64,000 nucleotides of DNA from Mesorhizobium jarvisii. Its GTDB lineage: Bacteria; Pseudomonadota; Alphaproteobacteria; Rhizobiales; Rhizobiaceae. A program made the translations under genes and the position numbers. Below the pieces are notes generated by a model. It was not told where the DNA came from. It made no database searches and saw only the letters and a list, made by a program, of their open reading frames with translations. Positions 61,937 through 64,000 of this stretch are shown here, piece after piece; positions within the stretch are counted from its first letter, which is position 1, and every line of letters begins with the position of its first letter. The stretch lies in the NCBI RefSeq assembly GCF_003601985.1, contig NZ_QZXA01000002.1, positions 372,001 through 436,000 on the forward strand, in the 5' to 3' direction.

Positions 61937-62122
61937 CTACTTTGCTCCAGCCCAGGATCCAACGCCGTTGCGAGTGCCGGTCTTGGTGTCCGAAGCCTCA
62001 GGCCAGCCGATATCCTTCTGCAGTTCGATCGGCAGGGAGCGGATGGCGCGTTCAGTCTGGTAGCGGGCGCGTGCCGCGCTGAATTCAGTCGCGATGCGAC
62101 CGAGGGACGACAGGATAGACAT
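61937..62122 (-). CDS. DUF1127-like mini-protein
   Basis: Protein of 61 aa. Its N-terminal helix (MSILSSLGRIATEFSAAR) and the core RAIRSLPIELQKDIGWPE fit the short DUF1127 (YjiS-like) family, small Arg-rich proteins tied to RNA and phosphate/C metabolism in alphaproteobacteria. The C-terminal 18 residues (TKTGTRNGVGSWAGAK) are extra. AGGAG lies 6 nt before the ATG. Confidence 0.78.
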   Translation of the reverse strand: MSILSSLGRIATEFSAARARYQTERAIRSLPIELQKDIGWPEASDTKTGTRNGVGSWAGAK

Positions 62123-62352
62123 TTCATTCTCCTTTGGTGGCGGGCCGGAGACATTCCGGCCTTTGGTGTGGGGGCTTACACGTGGCGTGTTTCAACCCCA
62201 TTTCATGTCGATTGCAGGCCTGTGACGTGGTCGTTTCGTGGCTGCTTGTGGCAGGAACCTCACTCGACGGAGTTGACTATCCTCCTGATCCGGTGTTCAA
62301 TCAAACGAAATGGAATGATGTTTTGTATCAGAAAAATTGAAGGTCGCTTCCC

Positions 62353-63252
62353 ATGAACGCCCCGCTCAATCATCCACTGCCGCTCCTCGATCTCGACGTT
62401 TTGCGCACTTTCGTGGCGATTGCCGAGACCGGCAGCTTCACCACTGCCGCCAATGCCGTCTTCCGCACACCGTCCGCGGTCTCCATGCAGATCAAGAAGC
62501 TGGAGGACATTCTCGGTCGTTCGGTGTTCGCGCGCGATGCGCGTTCCGTGTCGCTGACCACGGATGGCGAGATGCTGCTCGGCTATGCCCGCCGGCTGCT
62601 GTCGATCAACCGCGAGGTGGTGTCGAAGTTCATCATTCCCGAGATTGTCGGGGTGGTGCGGCTCGGCTCGCCGGATGATTACGGCGAACGCGTGCTGCCG
62701 CATGTGCTGAAGCGTTTCGCGCAGTCGCATCCCTCGATCGCCGTCGACGTCACCATCGACCAGAGCAGCAATCTGCGCCGGCGCATGGACGACCGGGCGC
62801 TCGACATCACACTTCTTACCAACTCCTACAAGACCAGCGCGCTCGGCGCCGAGGTGCTTTTGACCGAGCCGATCGTCTGGGCGGGCGCCAAGGGCGGCTG
62901 CGCGCATCTGCGCGAACCGCTGCCGGTGTCGTTGTGGGAAGAGGGCTGCGCCTGGCGTGCCGGCGCGCTCGAAGCGCTGGGACGCGAGGGCCGCAACTAC
63001 CGCGTCGCCTATATGAGCGCACACACGGCCGGCCAGCGCGCCGCGATCATGGCCGACCTCGCGGTCGCGCCGCTGCCGCGATCATTCCTCGGCAACGACA
63101 TGGTCGAGCTCTGCCCCAAGGACGGCATGCCCGATATCGGCACCTACAACCTTGCCATGGTGGTGGCGCCGGACGCCAGCGCGCCGGTCAAGGCCGTCGC
63201 CGACCACATCCGCGCGACCTTCGAAGTGTTCCGGGAAACCGGCAAGTTCTGA
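62353..63252 (+). CDS. LysR-family transcriptional regulator
   Basis: Regulator of 299 aa. The winged helix-turn-helix is at about 15-72 (LRTFVAIAETGSFTTAANAV, SAVSMQIKKLEDILG) and the effector domain follows from about 100. It starts at the ATG at 62353 downstream of GAAGGTCGC. No linked operon is obvious, so its target is unknown; the divergent DUF1127-like gene is one candidate. Confidence 0.88.
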   Translation: MNAPLNHPLPLLDLDVLRTFVAIAETGSFTTAANAVFRTPSAVSMQIKKLEDILGRSVFARDARSVSLTTDGEMLLGYARRLLSINREVVSKFIIPEIVGVVRLGSPDDYGERVLPHVLKRFAQSHPSIAVDVTIDQSSNLRRRMDDRALDITLLTNSYKTSALGAEVLLTEPIVWAGAKGGCAHLREPLPVSLWEEGCAWRAGALEALGREGRNYRVAYMSAHTAGQRAAIMADLAVAPLPRSFLGNDMVELCPKDGMPDIGTYNLAMVVAPDASAPVKAVADHIRATFEVFRETGKF

Positions 63253-63273
63253 TCTGTCGTCGGATCGAAAGCG

Positions 63274-64000
63274 CTACTCCGCCGCCTCGGCGGAGGGCGC
63301 TTGAAATCTCGTTTTCCTATCTTGCCTGACCGGTGAGAGGCTCTCGCCGAGGAACGTGACGATGTGCTGTCGCGCGCGTCGCGATTCCGGCATGTCGATC
63401 AATGGCCATGCATGGAACATGCCTTCCTCGTGGACGACATCAACCTCGACACCCGCTTCCCGCGCCTTTTGCGCGAAGATCAGATTGTCGGGCGTCAAGA
63501 GATCGCGCGAGCCGGTCAAAAGCAGCGTTTTCGGCAGCACCGACAGGTCGCCATAGATCGGGCTGATGTGCCAGTCGCTGCGGTCGATGCCGGCGCTGTA
63601 CATGCGGATTGCTTCGAGACCGCCCGGGATGCCGAGCCAGGGGTCGTTGCGCTCTGCCTCGAACAGCTGGGGGTTGGAAAGCGACATGTCGAGGCCGGGC
63701 GAGATAAGCACGTGGCGCGAGGGCAGGGGCAAGCCTTCTTCGGCGGCCATCATTGTCAGCACCACCGCCATGTTGCCACCGGCGGAGTCGCCCATGAAGA
63801 CGATGTCTTCCGCCTCGGCCTCGTCGAGCATCTGGCGATAGACGTCGCCGACCATGCCGAACATGGCGTGGAAATCGTGCTCCGGGGCGATGGGATAGAT
63901 CGGCACCGTGATGCCGTAGCCCAGCCGGTCGGCCATTTCGGCAATCAGGCGCCAGTGATAGGGCGTGATTTCAAAGACATAGGCGCCGCCATGCAGGTAG
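63274..64000 (-). CDS. HSL-type alpha/beta hydrolase, N-terminus beyond the right edge
   Basis: Carboxylesterase of the hormone-sensitive-lipase family. The visible part, 241 codons plus the stop, has the nucleophile elbow GDSAGGN, the catalytic Asp in GSRDLLTPDN, and the His in MFHAWPLIDMPE. At the right edge it still carries the oxyanion-hole motif HGGAY in frame, so only the N-terminal cap is missing. It converges on the LysR gene. Substrate unknown. Confidence 0.88.
   Translation of the reverse strand, partial: YLHGGAYVFEITPYHWRLIAEMADRLGYGITVPIYPIAPEHDFHAMFGMVGDVYRQMLDEAEAEDIVFMGDSAGGNMAVVLTMMAAEEGLPLPSRHVLISPGLDMSLSNPQLFEAERNDPWLGIPGGLEAIRMYSAGIDRSDWHISPIYGDLSVLPKTLLLTGSRDLLTPDNLIFAQKAREAGVEVDVVHEEGMFHAWPLIDMPESRRARQHIVTFLGESLSPVRQDRKTRFQAPSAEAAE

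Overview
This is one contiguous chromosomal-type segment of a high-GC alphaproteobacterium. Gene content (serine-cycle genes, a B12 riboswitch with cbtBA-cob genes, soxBDAG, several dimethylglycine-dehydrogenase-like flavoproteins, DUF1127-type mini-proteins) and dispersed palindromic intergenic repeats point to the Rhizobiales, most likely Mesorhizobium; the genus is inferred from familiarity, not from a search. No rRNA, tRNA, CRISPR array or intact insertion sequence was seen. Both ends cut through genes: the malate-CoA ligase alpha subunit on the left and an HSL-type esterase on the right.

Layout. 0-4.7 kb: a minus-strand serine-cycle block (sgaA-mcl-mtkA-mtkB) behind a LuxR-type regulator with a degenerate receiver. 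5-11.2 kb: mgtE, a MerR regulator, two membrane enzymes, an MFS transporter and a GbcA-like Rieske oxygenase. 11.3-16.2 kb: a cobalamin riboswitch with cbtB-cbtA-cobP-cobO, the divergent cobD/cobC pair sharing a CATG at their starts, and a small phosphatase. 16.3-17 kb: a ParDE-type toxin-antitoxin pair and a 71-bp MITE-like element with an 8-bp target duplication. 17-25.1 kb: a divergent unknown catabolic locus (creatininase-like, RidA; then ABC importer, cytosine-deaminase-like amidohydrolase, FAD oxidoreductase, two flavodoxin-like reductases). 25.3-33 kb: an XRE-cupin regulator followed by a tightly overlapped operon of two DMGDH-like enzymes, a homocysteine S-methyltransferase and a class I aminotransferase. 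33-43.3 kb: nitroreductase, MFS transporter, soxBDAG (heterotetrameric sarcosine oxidase) and a large mechanosensitive channel. 43.3-45.6 kb: NmrA-like protein, AraC regulator, small secreted protein. 45.8-53.7 kb: a lipid-linked-pentose module. 53.9-61.2 kb: a third DMGDH-like enzyme, a VWA protein, a NitT/TauT-type ABC importer and a GbdR-like regulator. 61.4-64 kb: two mini-genes with their own terminators, a LysR regulator and the esterase.

Two themes stand out. The first is one-carbon and N-methyl metabolism: a Rieske demethylase candidate, three DMGDH-like enzymes, sarcosine oxidase, a homocysteine methyltransferase, importers and matching regulators, plus the serine cycle that can assimilate the C1 units released, and B12/cobalt genes nearby. 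The second, and the best candidate for an undescribed system, is 45.8-53.7 kb. There an HAD-UbiA fusion, a DprE1-like oxidase, an SMR-type 4-TM protein, an extended SDR, a class III aminotransferase, a GT-C-like membrane protein and an FkbM methyltransferase lie head to tail. This resembles the mycobacterial decaprenyl-phospho-arabinose pathway, but with a fused phosphatase, no DprE2-type reductase and an added transaminase, so the product may be a polyprenyl-linked amino- or methylated pentose.
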